Source: Mycetocola miduiensis (GTDB taxonomy: Bacteria > Actinomycetota > Actinomycetes > Actinomycetales > Microbacteriaceae). From it: 64,000 bases of DNA. Below the pieces are notes generated by a model that was not told where the DNA came from, made no database searches, and worked only from the letters and a program-made list of their open reading frames with translations. The position numbers and the translations under genes are program-made. Shown piece after piece: positions 50,469 through 58,078 of this stretch. Positions within the stretch are counted from its first letter, which is position 1. Every line of letters starts with the position of its first letter. The stretch is taken from positions 62,001 through 126,000 of the forward strand of contig NZ_FOVM01000004.1 of NCBI RefSeq assembly GCF_900115155.1, written 5' to 3'.

Positions 50469-50999
50469 TCAGAGGACCTTGAAGTAGTCGAAGGGTTCCA
50501 GGCAGTCAAGGCACTCGTAGAGTGCCTTGCACGAGGTCGAGCCGAACCGGGCCAGCTCACGGGTTCGAAGCGACGCGCATCGTGGGCACTTCACCGAGAG
50601 TCGGAGCCGCACCGGGCCGGCGCTCCGGAGAGGTGCAGAGCCGGTCGGTGCTGCGATGCCGTACGCGTGCAACTTCGCCTTGCCTGCCTCTGACATCCAG
50701 TCGGTAGTCCAGGCGGGCGAGAGCGTGAACGTCACGCTCACCGGGCCCCAGCCATCCTGGGTCAGCGCCGTGACGACGTCGTCACGTATTGCTTCGATGG
50801 CGGGGCAACCGGAGTAGGTCGGTGTGAGCACCACCGAAACCGCCCGCCCGCTCACGCTCACGTCACGGAGCACGCCGAGGTCTTCGATCGTGAGGACGGG
50901 GATTTCAGGGTCGACCACGCTCGCGGCGATAGCCCACGCCCCGGCCTTCGGGTCGGCCGTGACCGCGCTCGAACGGGTTGACGTGGCCATGCCGGTCAC
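50469..50999 (-). CDS. paaD: PaaD, Fe-S assembly/structural subunit of the epoxidase system
   Basis: A 176-residue protein of the MIP18/DUF59 family. The N-terminal VVDPEIPVLTIEDLGVLRDV and the CxxC-rich end (CPRCASLRTRELARFGSTSC, then CLDC) form a zinc- or iron-binding region, as in PaaD. It is required for the activity of the phenylacetyl-CoA oxygenase. GTG 50999 overlaps the paaC stop by 4 bp. Its own stop is 2 nt before the paaE start. Confidence 0.92.
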   Translation of the reverse strand: MTGMATSTRSSAVTADPKAGAWAIAASVVDPEIPVLTIEDLGVLRDVSVSGRAVSVVLTPTYSGCPAIEAIRDDVVTALTQDGWGPVSVTFTLSPAWTTDWMSEAGKAKLHAYGIAAPTGSAPLRSAGPVRLRLSVKCPRCASLRTRELARFGSTSCKALYECLDCLEPFDYFKVL

Positions 51000-51832
51000 C
51001 AGGTTGCCCCGGGATGCCGGCGCGCGAGGACCTGCATCTCGGTGAGGAGATAACCGAGGTACTCGGAGTGTTGGCCGCGCCTGCCCCCGCCTGAGGTGGT
51101 CGGCGTGCGCGGACGAGCGAGTTCTGCTTCGGCGAACAGGTCGGTGAGAACCCGGTCGAATGCCTCCCGCAGCCCGGAGGGCCGCACCGCGATCCCGGCC
51201 AGGACGTCGTGCAACGGTTCATCGCGGAACAGCTCTTCCACGTACGGCCACAGGTCCGAGAGGGCGACGAGCAGGCGTTCCCGCGACTCCTCCGTGCCGA
51301 GAGCGAGCCGCAGGATCCACTGCGAGGCGTGGTCGCGGTGGTAGTCGACCTCCTTCTCCGCTTTGCCGGCGACGGCGGCGAGTGTCGCGTCTGCCGATCC
51401 GGCCAGTTCCCGGTACAACTCGAACAGGTACAGGCTCATCAGGAGTTGCCGGACGATGGTGTGGGCGAAGTCGCCGTTGGGCTGTTCGACGAGGTGCACC
51501 GAGCGGAACTCGTGCTCGTCACGGAAGTAGGCCAGGTCGTCCTCGCTTCGACCGGTGGCGGTTCCGGCGTAGTGCAGAAAGGACCGCGCGTGCCCGATCA
51601 GGTCCAACGCGATGTTGCCAAGCGCGATGTCCTCCTCGAGCTCGGGCGCCCGCGAGATCCACCAGCCGAGCTGCTGGGCGAGGATCAACGCGTCGTCGCC
51701 GAGCCACGTCGCGTACTCCGCGACGTCGGTGGAGGCGACGGATGCCCGGTCGACGATCTCTTCGCTGAGCGTCACCTTCGCCACGTCCACGTGTCCGTGG
51801 CCGTCCGGGTGTGCGGGTGCTCCGTCGTTCAC
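50996..51832 (-). CDS. paaC: PaaC, structural subunit of phenylacetyl-CoA epoxidase
   Basis: A 278-residue ferritin-like protein of the PaaA/PaaC family, without the full di-iron ligand set. It forms the heterodimer that positions PaaA. AYATWLGDDALILAQQLGWWIS-like helices and the segment LALGTEESRERLLVALSDLWP match the family. It overlaps paaB and paaD by 4 bp on either side. Confidence 0.92.
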   Translation of the reverse strand: MNDGAPAHPDGHGHVDVAKVTLSEEIVDRASVASTDVAEYATWLGDDALILAQQLGWWISRAPELEEDIALGNIALDLIGHARSFLHYAGTATGRSEDDLAYFRDEHEFRSVHLVEQPNGDFAHTIVRQLLMSLYLFELYRELAGSADATLAAVAGKAEKEVDYHRDHASQWILRLALGTEESRERLLVALSDLWPYVEELFRDEPLHDVLAGIAVRPSGLREAFDRVLTDLFAEAELARPRTPTTSGGGRRGQHSEYLGYLLTEMQVLARRHPGATW

Positions 51833-52137
51833 AGGTGTTTCACGCCCTCTGACTTCGTGTAGTACGAAGCGTGCCGGTAGTTCTTGCCCGATGGGGACTC
51901 GAAGAATGCGCCCTTGGCATCCGGATCGCTCGTCGTGATGTCGGCGGCGCGGACGACCCAGACCGAGACGCCCTCGTTGCGGCGGGTGTAGAGGTCGCGG
52001 GCGTTGCGGACGGCCATCGTCTCGTCCGGGGCGTGCAGTGAACCGACGTGCACGTGGGACAGGCCCCGACTCGGCCGGACGAACACTTCCCAGAGTGGCC
52101 AGGTGTCTGCGGAGTCCCGTTCGCCCGGTGTGGTCAT
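51829..52137 (-). CDS. paaB: PaaB, small subunit of phenylacetyl-CoA epoxidase
   Basis: A 102-residue PaaB with the characteristic core [20 protein letters not shown] and [21 protein letters not shown]. It bridges the PaaAC heterotrimers. ATG 52137 overlaps the paaA stop (ATGA). The upstream part of the frame belongs to paaA and was discarded. Confidence 0.92.
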   Translation of the reverse strand: MTTPGERDSADTWPLWEVFVRPSRGLSHVHVGSLHAPDETMAVRNARDLYTRRNEGVSVWVVRAADITTSDPDAKGAFFESPSGKNYRHASYYTKSEGVKHL

Positions 52138-53108
52138 GATGCCGCCTTCAGGGATGCCGCGGCCTGCTTCTCTGCATACGCAGCGGCGGCTTCGCGAACC
52201 CAGCGTCCGTCCTCGTGGGCGTCGCGGCGGCGCTGCATCCGCTGGGCGTTGCACGGCCCGCGACCGGCGAGGACTTCGTGGAACTCGGCCCAGTCGATCT
52301 CGCCCATGTCGTAGTGTCCGCGGTCTTCATTCCAGGCCAGCTCGGGGTCGGGGAGGGTGAGGCCGAGGACCTCGGCCTGCGGCACGACCATGTCGACGAA
52401 TCGCTGGCGCAGGTCGTCGTTCGAGAAACGTTTGATCTTCCACGCCATTGACTGTGCCGAGTTGGGGGACTCGTCGTCCGGCGGCCCGAACATCATGAGG
52501 CTCGGCCAGTACCAGCGGTTCACCGCGTCCTGCGCCATCTCCTTCTGCGCCGCCGTGCCCTGGCTCAGTTCGAGCAAGATCTCGAACCCCTGGCGCTGGT
52601 GGAACGACTCTTCCTTGCAGATCCGGACCATGGCGCGGGCGTATGGTCCGTACGAGGCCCGGCACAGGGGCACCTGGTTGCAGATCGCGGCGCCGTCGAC
52701 GAGCCAGCCGATGGCGCCCATGTCGGCCCAGGTCAGGGCGGGGTAATTGAAGATGGAGGAGTAGCGGGCTTTGCCGGCGATGAGCTGCTCGGCCATCTCG
52801 TCCCTGCTGATGCCGAGCGTCTGGGCGGCTGAGTACAGGTACAGTCCGTGCCCTGCTTCGTCCTGCACTTTGGCCATCAGGATCGCCTTGCGCTTGAGGC
52901 TCGGCGCCCGGGTGATCCAGTTGGCTTCCGGCTGCATTCCGATGATTTCGGAGTGGCCGTGCTGCGAGATCTGCCGGATCAGCGACGTGCGGTACTCGGC
53001 AGGCATCCAGTCCCGCGGTTCGATCCGGGAGTCACGATCGATCAGTTCCTGGAAGTACCGTTCCTGGGCGTCGTCCGTCGCGGGCAGCGTCAATTCCGCT
53101 GAATTCAT
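52134..53108 (-). CDS. paaA: PaaA, catalytic subunit of phenylacetyl-CoA epoxidase
   Basis: A 324-residue di-iron oxygenase subunit. Ligand helices are visible in [20 protein letters not shown] and [19 protein letters not shown] (Glu, and Glu-x-x-His types), and the C-terminal [21 protein letters not shown] is highly characteristic of PaaA. It starts the paaABCDE run. GGGAG precedes ATG 53108, which lies below a TetR-type palindrome. It catalyses ring epoxidation of phenylacetyl-CoA. Confidence 0.95.
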   Translation of the reverse strand: MNSAELTLPATDDAQERYFQELIDRDSRIEPRDWMPAEYRTSLIRQISQHGHSEIIGMQPEANWITRAPSLKRKAILMAKVQDEAGHGLYLYSAAQTLGISRDEMAEQLIAGKARYSSIFNYPALTWADMGAIGWLVDGAAICNQVPLCRASYGPYARAMVRICKEESFHQRQGFEILLELSQGTAAQKEMAQDAVNRWYWPSLMMFGPPDDESPNSAQSMAWKIKRFSNDDLRQRFVDMVVPQAEVLGLTLPDPELAWNEDRGHYDMGEIDWAEFHEVLAGRGPCNAQRMQRRRDAHEDGRWVREAAAAYAEKQAAASLKAAS

Positions 53109-53136
53109 CTCGGAACTCCCTCGTACGCCGGATTAC

Positions 53137-53163
53137 TGAACGATCGTTCACTTAGTATATACT
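53137..53163. promoter_or_regulatory. TetR-type operator and divergent promoters in the paaA/paaI gap
   Basis: TGAACGATCGTTCA (53137-53150) is a perfect 14-bp palindrome typical of TetR-family (PaaR/FadR-like) operators. AGTATATACT (53154-53163) is a second palindrome that provides a TATACT -10 box on each strand. The operator overlaps the predicted start of the paaA transcript. A TetR gene lies 550 bp away behind the thioesterase gene, so repression with phenylacetyl-CoA as inducer is inferred. Confidence 0.8.
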
Positions 53164-53246
53164 GATCGACATTGCAGCGGCAATGCCGTTCGCGGCGCAC
53201 CGCTCAGCAGCCAGCGCTCAACGATGAGATTGCCGAGGTTCCAGCG

Positions 53247-53663
53247 ATGACAGGTTCCCCCGACCCAGGGGCGCGGCCCATGATGGCGCGCGATCGGGCA
53301 TCCGCCGCCCTCGGAATGGTTGTGCAGCGCGATGATCCCGGGCATGCGGTCGTATCGATGGTCATCCGCGAAGACATGCTGAACGGCTTCGATGTCACTC
53401 ACGGCGGCATGGTCTTCGCGCTCGCCGACACGGCCTTCGCTATCGCCTGCAACGAAGACGAACGGGTCACGCTCGCGGCGGGCGCCGACATCACCTTCCT
53501 CCGTGCGACGACGCTCGGGCAGACCCTCACCGCCACCGCGCTCACGCGCAGTCGCAGCGGCCGGAGCGGAATCTACGACGTGCAGGTCTCCGACGGGGAG
53601 CACGTCGTCGCGGAGTTCCGCGGCAGGAGCCTCACCACCAATCGCGCCGTCCCCGACCGCTGA
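53247..53663 (+). CDS. paaI: PaaI-type hydroxyphenylacetyl-CoA thioesterase
   Basis: A 138-residue hot-dog thioesterase. HDxx-like DMLNGFDVTHGGMVFALADTAF is the core active-site region (HGG helix start and Asp in ALADTAF), the typical PaaI pattern. It recycles CoA from stalled or dead-end ring-hydroxylated phenylacetyl-CoA intermediates. ATG 53247 is preferred over an in-frame start at 53172 because GAGG precedes it and the extra residues are not conserved-looking. It is divergent from paaA. Confidence 0.87.
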   Translation: MTGSPDPGARPMMARDRASAALGMVVQRDDPGHAVVSMVIREDMLNGFDVTHGGMVFALADTAFAIACNEDERVTLAAGADITFLRATTLGQTLTATALTRSRSGRSGIYDVQVSDGEHVVAEFRGRSLTTNRAVPDR

Positions 53664-53698
53664 AACCCGACCCGCCGCCCGTGCCAGACTTGACCGAC

Positions 53699-54346
53699 AT
53701 GTCATCCATCCCAGCCGCCGTCCCCGCCCCGCCGTCGGGCGACGAACCCAGGCGGGGTCGTCCGGGCTACGACCAGCGCCAGGTGCTCGACATCGCCGTG
53801 GCCGCGTTCATCGAGCACGGTTACGATGCGACGTCGATGGGTGTTCTCGCCGCACGGCTCGGTCTGAGCAAGTCGGCGATCTACCACCACTTCCCCTCGA
53901 AGGGCGACCTGCTGCGGCTCGCCCTGGACGAGGCGTTGACCGCTCTCGAGGGAGTGCTCACCGCTCCTGAAGCGCTGCAGGGGAGGGCGGCCGACCGTCT
54001 GGCTTTCGTACTGCGCGGTGCCGTGATCGTGCTGGTGAACAACATCTCCTATGTCACGTTGCTGCTCCGGGTCCACGGCAACACCGATGTGGAACGGGAT
54101 GCCCTCGCCCGCCGCCGCGCATTCGACCGCTCGGTCACTGCGCTCGTCGTCGAGGCTCGGGATGAGGGCTCGGTGCGGAGCGACATCGACCCACGGATCG
54201 TCACCCGCCTGCTCTTCGGCATGATCAACTCACTCGTCGAGTGGTACCGGCCGGGTGGGCCGGAGAACACCGAGAAGCTGGCCGACGACATCCTCGCTGT
54301 GGCCCTCGACGGGCTCCGGACGCCCACGGCCGACCGCGCCGGCTGA
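53699..54346 (+). CDS. TetR-family regulator, probably PaaR
   Basis: A 215-residue TetR protein with an N-terminal HTH (MGVLAARLGLSKSAIYHHFPSK). It sits directly behind paaI, and the palindrome in the paaA/paaI gap suits a TetR dimer. In other actinobacteria TetR proteins in this position repress paa genes and are released by phenylacetyl-CoA. The start is set at ATG 53699; GTG 53681 would add six residues. The ligand is inferred from context. Confidence 0.85.
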   Translation: MSSIPAAVPAPPSGDEPRRGRPGYDQRQVLDIAVAAFIEHGYDATSMGVLAARLGLSKSAIYHHFPSKGDLLRLALDEALTALEGVLTAPEALQGRAADRLAFVLRGAVIVLVNNISYVTLLLRVHGNTDVERDALARRRAFDRSVTALVVEARDEGSVRSDIDPRIVTRLLFGMINSLVEWYRPGGPENTEKLADDILAVALDGLRTPTADRAG

Positions 54347-54398
54347 GCTTTCGCACGGTCACACTGTTCGTCAGGGACACGCGGGCGTTTTTGGCCCC

Positions 54399-54420
54399 CG
54401 CGGGTGCAATTGCGCCCGCG
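54399..54420. terminator. Palindromic hairpin between convergent genes
   Basis: CGCGGGTGCAATTGCGCCCGCG is a nearly perfect 22-bp palindrome, overlapping a second possible stem (CGCGGG...CCCGCG) with a T5 run in its loop. It lies between the convergent TetR and DUF1801 genes. The lack of a downstream T-tract makes terminator function uncertain. Confidence 0.45.
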
Positions 54421-54458
54421 CTCCGCAGAAAGACCCGCTCGAACGCCGGGCATGACGG

Positions 54459-54842
54459 TCAATCCTGCGTCTGCGCGATCCACTGCCGCAGCACTGCTCT
54501 GAGAGCATCGGCCTTGTCGTGCACATCCTCTTCCGACGTGAACGTGAGCACGGCGCGGTCCGTGCCTTTCCAGTCGAGCGGCAGTCCGGCATCCTCGATG
54601 TCGAGCACGAGGGGAGCTGCCAACTTCGTCGCGCCGGTGTGGAGCACGAGCCGGATGGCGCCCGCGGGCGAGAAACCCGTGGTCGCGAAGTGATCGGAGA
54701 TCGAGAAGCTCGGCGCGTTCCACTTGATGCTTTCGTCGATGCGCGGGTCGAGCGCGCGGATGATGTCGCATAGTTCGGCCAGTGCACCCTTCAGCGCCTG
54801 GCTGCTACTGGCGAGGTAGCGGTCGGTCTCCTGGCGGCTCAT
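54459..54842 (-). CDS. DUF1801 domain protein
   Basis: A 127-residue YdhG/DUF1801 protein. DPRIDESIKWNAPSFSISDHF is the characteristic Trp-x-x-Pro/Phe-type motif of the family, and the second half, RAVLTFTSEEDVHDKADALR, is typical too. Its function is unknown. The ATG at 54842 has TAGCTT exactly 6 nt upstream (leaderless-type). Monocistronic, convergent with the TetR gene. Confidence 0.82.
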   Translation of the reverse strand: MSRQETDRYLASSSQALKGALAELCDIIRALDPRIDESIKWNAPSFSISDHFATTGFSPAGAIRLVLHTGATKLAAPLVLDIEDAGLPLDWKGTDRAVLTFTSEEDVHDKADALRAVLRQWIAQTQD

Positions 54843-54908
54843 GGCCCAAAGCTAGTGGCTCTGCGGTGCGCCGTCCATGAAGCTGCGGATGCCGACCGTC
54901 CACTCCAC

Positions 54909-54997
54909 ATTCAGGAGAACCGGTGCGACACGCCGTGTTCGGGCCCTCCCGTACGGCGTGTCGGGGCGGATCTGCCGCCTTCGGGGCGTTCCTGAAT
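54909..54997. repeat. Nested inverted repeat downstream of paaZ
   Basis: ATTCAGGAGAAC (54909-54920) and GTTCCTGAAT (54988-54997) are imperfect inverted arms. Inside, ACACGCCGT (54928-54936) and ACGGCGTGT (54953-54961) form a perfect 9-bp stem. It lies in the gap 54843-55004, which holds nothing else I recognise. It may act as a terminator or be another member of the palindromic repeat group. Confidence 0.45.
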
Positions 54998-55004
54998 TTG
55001 GAGT

Positions 55005-57086
55005 TCAGGTGGGGGAGAGGGGCAGCCGCTGCTCCTTCGCCACCAGGGTGAGCACGTCGTAGCTCGCGACCAGCTCGCCCTTCTGGTTCGAGATCACCGC
55101 ATCCCACCGAACTTCGCCGTACTCATCCGTCTCGCGTGGCGTGATCTGCTTCGCTGTCAGGGCGACGCGGATGCTGTCGCCCGGCGACACGGGCGTGACG
55201 AAGCGTAGGTTCTCGAGGCCGTAGTTCGCGAGCACCGGACCCGGTTCCGGATCGACGAACAGCCCGGCCGCCCACGACACCAGAAGGTATCCGTGTGCCA
55301 CCCGGCCGGGGAAGAACGGGTTCGCCGCCGCTGCCTCCTCGTCGGTGTGCGCGTAGAACGTGTCGCCGGTGAACTCGGCGAAGTGGCTGATGTCCTCGAG
55401 CGTGATCGTGCGTTCGGCGGAGAGCACCTGGTCGCCGAGCCGGAGTTCGGCGAGGCTCTTGCGGAACGGGTGCGTGCCGTCGGGGTTCGCCGCCGCTCCC
55501 TGGTGCCAGATCCCGGTGATCGCCGTGAGCATGTCGGGGGATCCCTGGATCGCGGTCCGCTGCATGTGGTGCAGCACGGCACGGATGCCGCCGAGCTCTT
55601 CCCCGCCGCCGGCGCGCCCGGGCCCACCGTGCACGAGGTGCGGGACAGGGGAGCCGTGGCCGGTCGATGAGCGTGCGTCGTCCCGGTCGAGAAGCAGCAC
55701 CCGGCCGTTCATCGCGGCGATTCCCGTCAGAATCTCGGTCGCGACGGCCGGGTCGTGGGTCACGAGGCTCGTCACGAGCGACCCCCCGCCAAGCGCGACG
55801 AGGCGCACGGCGTCGGGGATGCTGTCATACGCGATCACGCTGGAAACCGGGCCGAACGCCTCGACGGTGTGGACGGCATCCGCGTTGCCGTCGTCGAACT
55901 GGAGGAGCAGCGGTTCGACGAAGGCGCCTTCTTCGGCGACACGCGTGCTGCCGTCGGTGAGCCGGGCGCTCGGGGCATCCGTCGACCCGACGACGATGCG
56001 GCCACCGGCGTCGACGAGTTTGCCGACCTGGCGGAGGACGTCGTCGCGCTGGGCGAGGGAGACCAGCGGTCCCATCGTCACACCCTCTGCGCGCGGGTCG
56101 CCGAGCACCACGCGGTCGTCGATCCTGGTGCGGACGGCGGCGATGAGCGGCTCCACCAGCTCACGCGGCACCAGGGCACGACGGATGCTCGTGCACTTCT
56201 GTCCGCTCTTGCTCGTCATCTCGGCAACCAGCTGTGTGACGTATGCGTCGAATTCGGGGGTGTCCGGCATCGCATCCGTTCCGAGGATCGACGCGTTGAT
56301 CGAGTCGGTCTCGGTCGTGAACCGCACCCCGCCGATCCGGACGTTCTTGTGTGAGCGGAGGCTCTGGGCCGTCGACGCTGACCCGGTGAACGCGACGAGG
56401 TCACCGAGTCGGAGCGAATCGAGCAGGTTCGGGATGCTGCCAGAGACAAGGGAGAGCGCTCCGTCCGGCACGAGCCCGGATTCGATCAGGATGCGAACGA
56501 CAGCTTCGGTGAGGTATCCGGTCGGTGTCGCCGGCTTCACGAGGGTCGGCATCCCGGCGAGGAACGCGGGCGCGAACTTCTCGAGGAAACCCCAGACCGG
56601 AAAGTTGAACGCGTTGATCTGCACGGCAACGCCGGGCAGCCGGGTGTAGATGTGCCTGCCCAGGAACGAGCCGTCCTTTGAGAGTGACTCGACCGGCCCG
56701 TCGGGGTAGACGACCGTGTTCGGCAGTTCCCGCCGTCCCTTCGACGAATAAGTGAAGAGCACGCCAATGCCGCCGTCGATGTCCACCCACGAGTCCGCCT
56801 TCGTTGCACCCGTGCGGCTCGAGATCTCGTACAGCTCTGCCTTACGTTCGGTCAGAACTTGCGCCATCTGCTTGAGCAGGACCGCGCGCTGGTGGAAGGT
56901 CAGGATGCCGAGGGATGCCTGCCCGGTCGTTCGCGCGTACTCCAGCGCTGCGGCGAGGTCCAGCCCGCGGGCGCTGACCAGGGCGAGGACCTCGCCGGTC
57001 GATGCGTCCGTCACCGGAGCGGCATCCGCTGTTTCGTCCGGAGTCCACCAGCCCCCGGAGACGTAGCTGGGCAGAATCGTGGTCAT
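55005..57086 (-). CDS. paaZ: PaaZ, bifunctional oxepin-CoA hydrolase/aldehyde dehydrogenase
   Basis: A 693-residue fusion that opens the oxepin-CoA ring and oxidises the resulting aldehyde. The N-terminal two thirds is an aldehyde dehydrogenase with the active-site Glu in RFTTETDS and Cys in SKSGQKCTSIRR. The C-terminal third is a MaoC-like hydratase with FAEFTGDTFYAHTDEEAA and NPFFPGRVAHGYLLVSWAAGL. Length is as expected. AGGAG precedes ATG 57086. It lies in its own row with a crotonase gene, separate from paaABCDE but in the same direction. Confidence 0.93.
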   Translation of the reverse strand: MTTILPSYVSGGWWTPDETADAAPVTDASTGEVLALVSARGLDLAAALEYARTTGQASLGILTFHQRAVLLKQMAQVLTERKAELYEISSRTGATKADSWVDIDGGIGVLFTYSSKGRRELPNTVVYPDGPVESLSKDGSFLGRHIYTRLPGVAVQINAFNFPVWGFLEKFAPAFLAGMPTLVKPATPTGYLTEAVVRILIESGLVPDGALSLVSGSIPNLLDSLRLGDLVAFTGSASTAQSLRSHKNVRIGGVRFTTETDSINASILGTDAMPDTPEFDAYVTQLVAEMTSKSGQKCTSIRRALVPRELVEPLIAAVRTRIDDRVVLGDPRAEGVTMGPLVSLAQRDDVLRQVGKLVDAGGRIVVGSTDAPSARLTDGSTRVAEEGAFVEPLLLQFDDGNADAVHTVEAFGPVSSVIAYDSIPDAVRLVALGGGSLVTSLVTHDPAVATEILTGIAAMNGRVLLLDRDDARSSTGHGSPVPHLVHGGPGRAGGGEELGGIRAVLHHMQRTAIQGSPDMLTAITGIWHQGAAANPDGTHPFRKSLAELRLGDQVLSAERTITLEDISHFAEFTGDTFYAHTDEEAAAANPFFPGRVAHGYLLVSWAAGLFVDPEPGPVLANYGLENLRFVTPVSPGDSIRVALTAKQITPRETDEYGEVRWDAVISNQKGELVASYDVLTLVAKEQRLPLSPT

Positions 57087-57105
57087 GCTTGCTCCTGGAG
57101 GTAGG

Positions 57106-57168
57106 TCGCGAGTTGCCGGGTTTGCGGGGTGTCGAGCCGCGCACACCCGTCAAAGCGGGCCACTCGCG
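57106..57168. repeat. Family B palindromic repeat, copy B6
   Basis: TCGCGAGTTGCCGG at the left (57106-57119) and GGCCACTCGCGG at the right (57157-57168), with inner GGGTGT/ACACCC stem. It lies between two genes in the same direction (crotonase and paaZ). Confidence 0.75.
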
Positions 57169-57180
57169 GCGGCGGGAGGC

Positions 57181-57918
57181 TCACGGATGCCTCCTCTCAA
57201 GGAACGCGGTCATCCTCGCTGTCTTCTCGGGCGACTCGAACAGCACAGCCTGCTCTTCCAGATCGATTTGCGGATGCTCGCTGGCGCCGGCCGCGAGCAC
57301 GCGTTTCGTTGCTCGGAGAGCGGCGGGGTCCCCGCGCAGGATCCGTCCCGCAAGCGCGCGAGCGGCGTCGAGCAGCTGGTCCGCCGGGTGGATTTCGGTG
57401 ACGAGTCTCGCGGCGAGCGCCTGGTCGGCCGTCAGGATGCGCCCGGCGAGGAGGATCTCCTTGGCGAGCGGTTCGCCGACGAGTTCCCGAAGCCGCCAGC
57501 CGGCGCCGGCTGCGGCGATGATGCCGAGGGAAGGTTCAGGGTTCCCGATCCGAAGCGTCGGCGATGCGATCCGGAAATCGGCGGCGTAGGCGAGTTCGGC
57601 GCCGCCACCCAGCGCATAGCCGTCGACGGCGGCGATGACGGGCATCGGCAGGGCGGCGATCCGTGCGAACAGGTGGGTATTGATTCCGGCCAGTGCGTCC
57701 GCGGCCCGGCGTTCCCGCAGCTCGGCGATATCTGCCCCGGAGGCGAAGACACCGCCGGCGCCGGCGAGCAGGAGAATCCGTGGCTCTTGCTCGAGGTCGT
57801 CGCAGAGGGCGTGCAGTTCGTCGACCATGGCCTGGTTGATGGCGTTCCGGGCGGCCGGGCGGTTGAGCAGGACCTCAACCCATTCCGCCGAGAAGGTCAC
57901 CTCGAGTGTCCGGGCCAT
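57181..57918 (-). CDS. Enoyl-CoA hydratase/isomerase, PaaF/PaaG type
   Basis: A 245-residue crotonase-fold enzyme. GGVFASGADIAELRERRAAD and AVDGYALGGGAELAYAADFRIA are the oxyanion-hole blocks, and GNPEPSLGIIAAAGAGWRL the following helix. Its position ahead of paaZ suits the hydratase PaaF or the isomerase PaaG. The start ATG 57918 overlaps the stop of a 27-codon ORF (TGATG), so translation is probably coupled. The paaZ gene follows after repeat B6. Confidence 0.82.
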   Translation of the reverse strand: MARTLEVTFSAEWVEVLLNRPAARNAINQAMVDELHALCDDLEQEPRILLLAGAGGVFASGADIAELRERRAADALAGINTHLFARIAALPMPVIAAVDGYALGGGAELAYAADFRIASPTLRIGNPEPSLGIIAAAGAGWRLRELVGEPLAKEILLAGRILTADQALAARLVTEIHPADQLLDAARALAGRILRGDPAALRATKRVLAAGASEHPQIDLEEQAVLFESPEKTARMTAFLERRHP

Positions 57919-58001
57919 CAGTCGCGCTCCACGCAGCCGGGCAGCCCGCCGAAACGACTGGTCGGCATGGGTGCCGCACCGACCAGGGACGGCTCAGCCA
58001 T
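57918..58001 (-). CDS. Possible 27-residue leader peptide or small protein
   Basis: ATG 58001 with TGGAGA 8 nt upstream opens MAEPSLVGAAPMPTSRFGGL to VERD, and its stop overlaps the crotonase gene's start (TGATG). An in-frame ATG at 58019 would give 33 residues but has no ribosome-binding site. The ribosome-binding site and the coupling geometry are the only support. It is not recognised. Confidence 0.4.
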   Translation of the reverse strand: MAEPSLVGAAPMPTSRFGGLPGCVERD

Positions 58002-58052
58002 CGAATCTCCAGACTCCATCGTCGGTGAACGTCACGACCAGAAGAATAATAA

Positions 58053-58078
58053 CCGACCGGTCGGACAGTAAGTCTGTC
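58053..58078. promoter_or_regulatory. TetR-type palindromes upstream of the crotonase/paaZ row
   Basis: CCGACCGGTCGG (58053-58064) is a perfect 12-bp palindrome, and GACAG-N5-CTGTC (58064-58078) lies next to it. Together they sit in an AT-rich patch (AATAATAACC) that suits a promoter reading toward the small ORF and paaZ. The sequence differs from the paaA operator, so a second regulator may be involved. Confidence 0.6.

Noticed and set aside
46882-50487. A 1201-codon open frame on the plus strand
   Set aside because: It runs antisense through the ABC ATPase, LolA-like, hydratase and PaaE genes. Its protein is Arg/Gly-rich shadow sequence typical of high-GC antisense frames; the minus-strand genes match known families.
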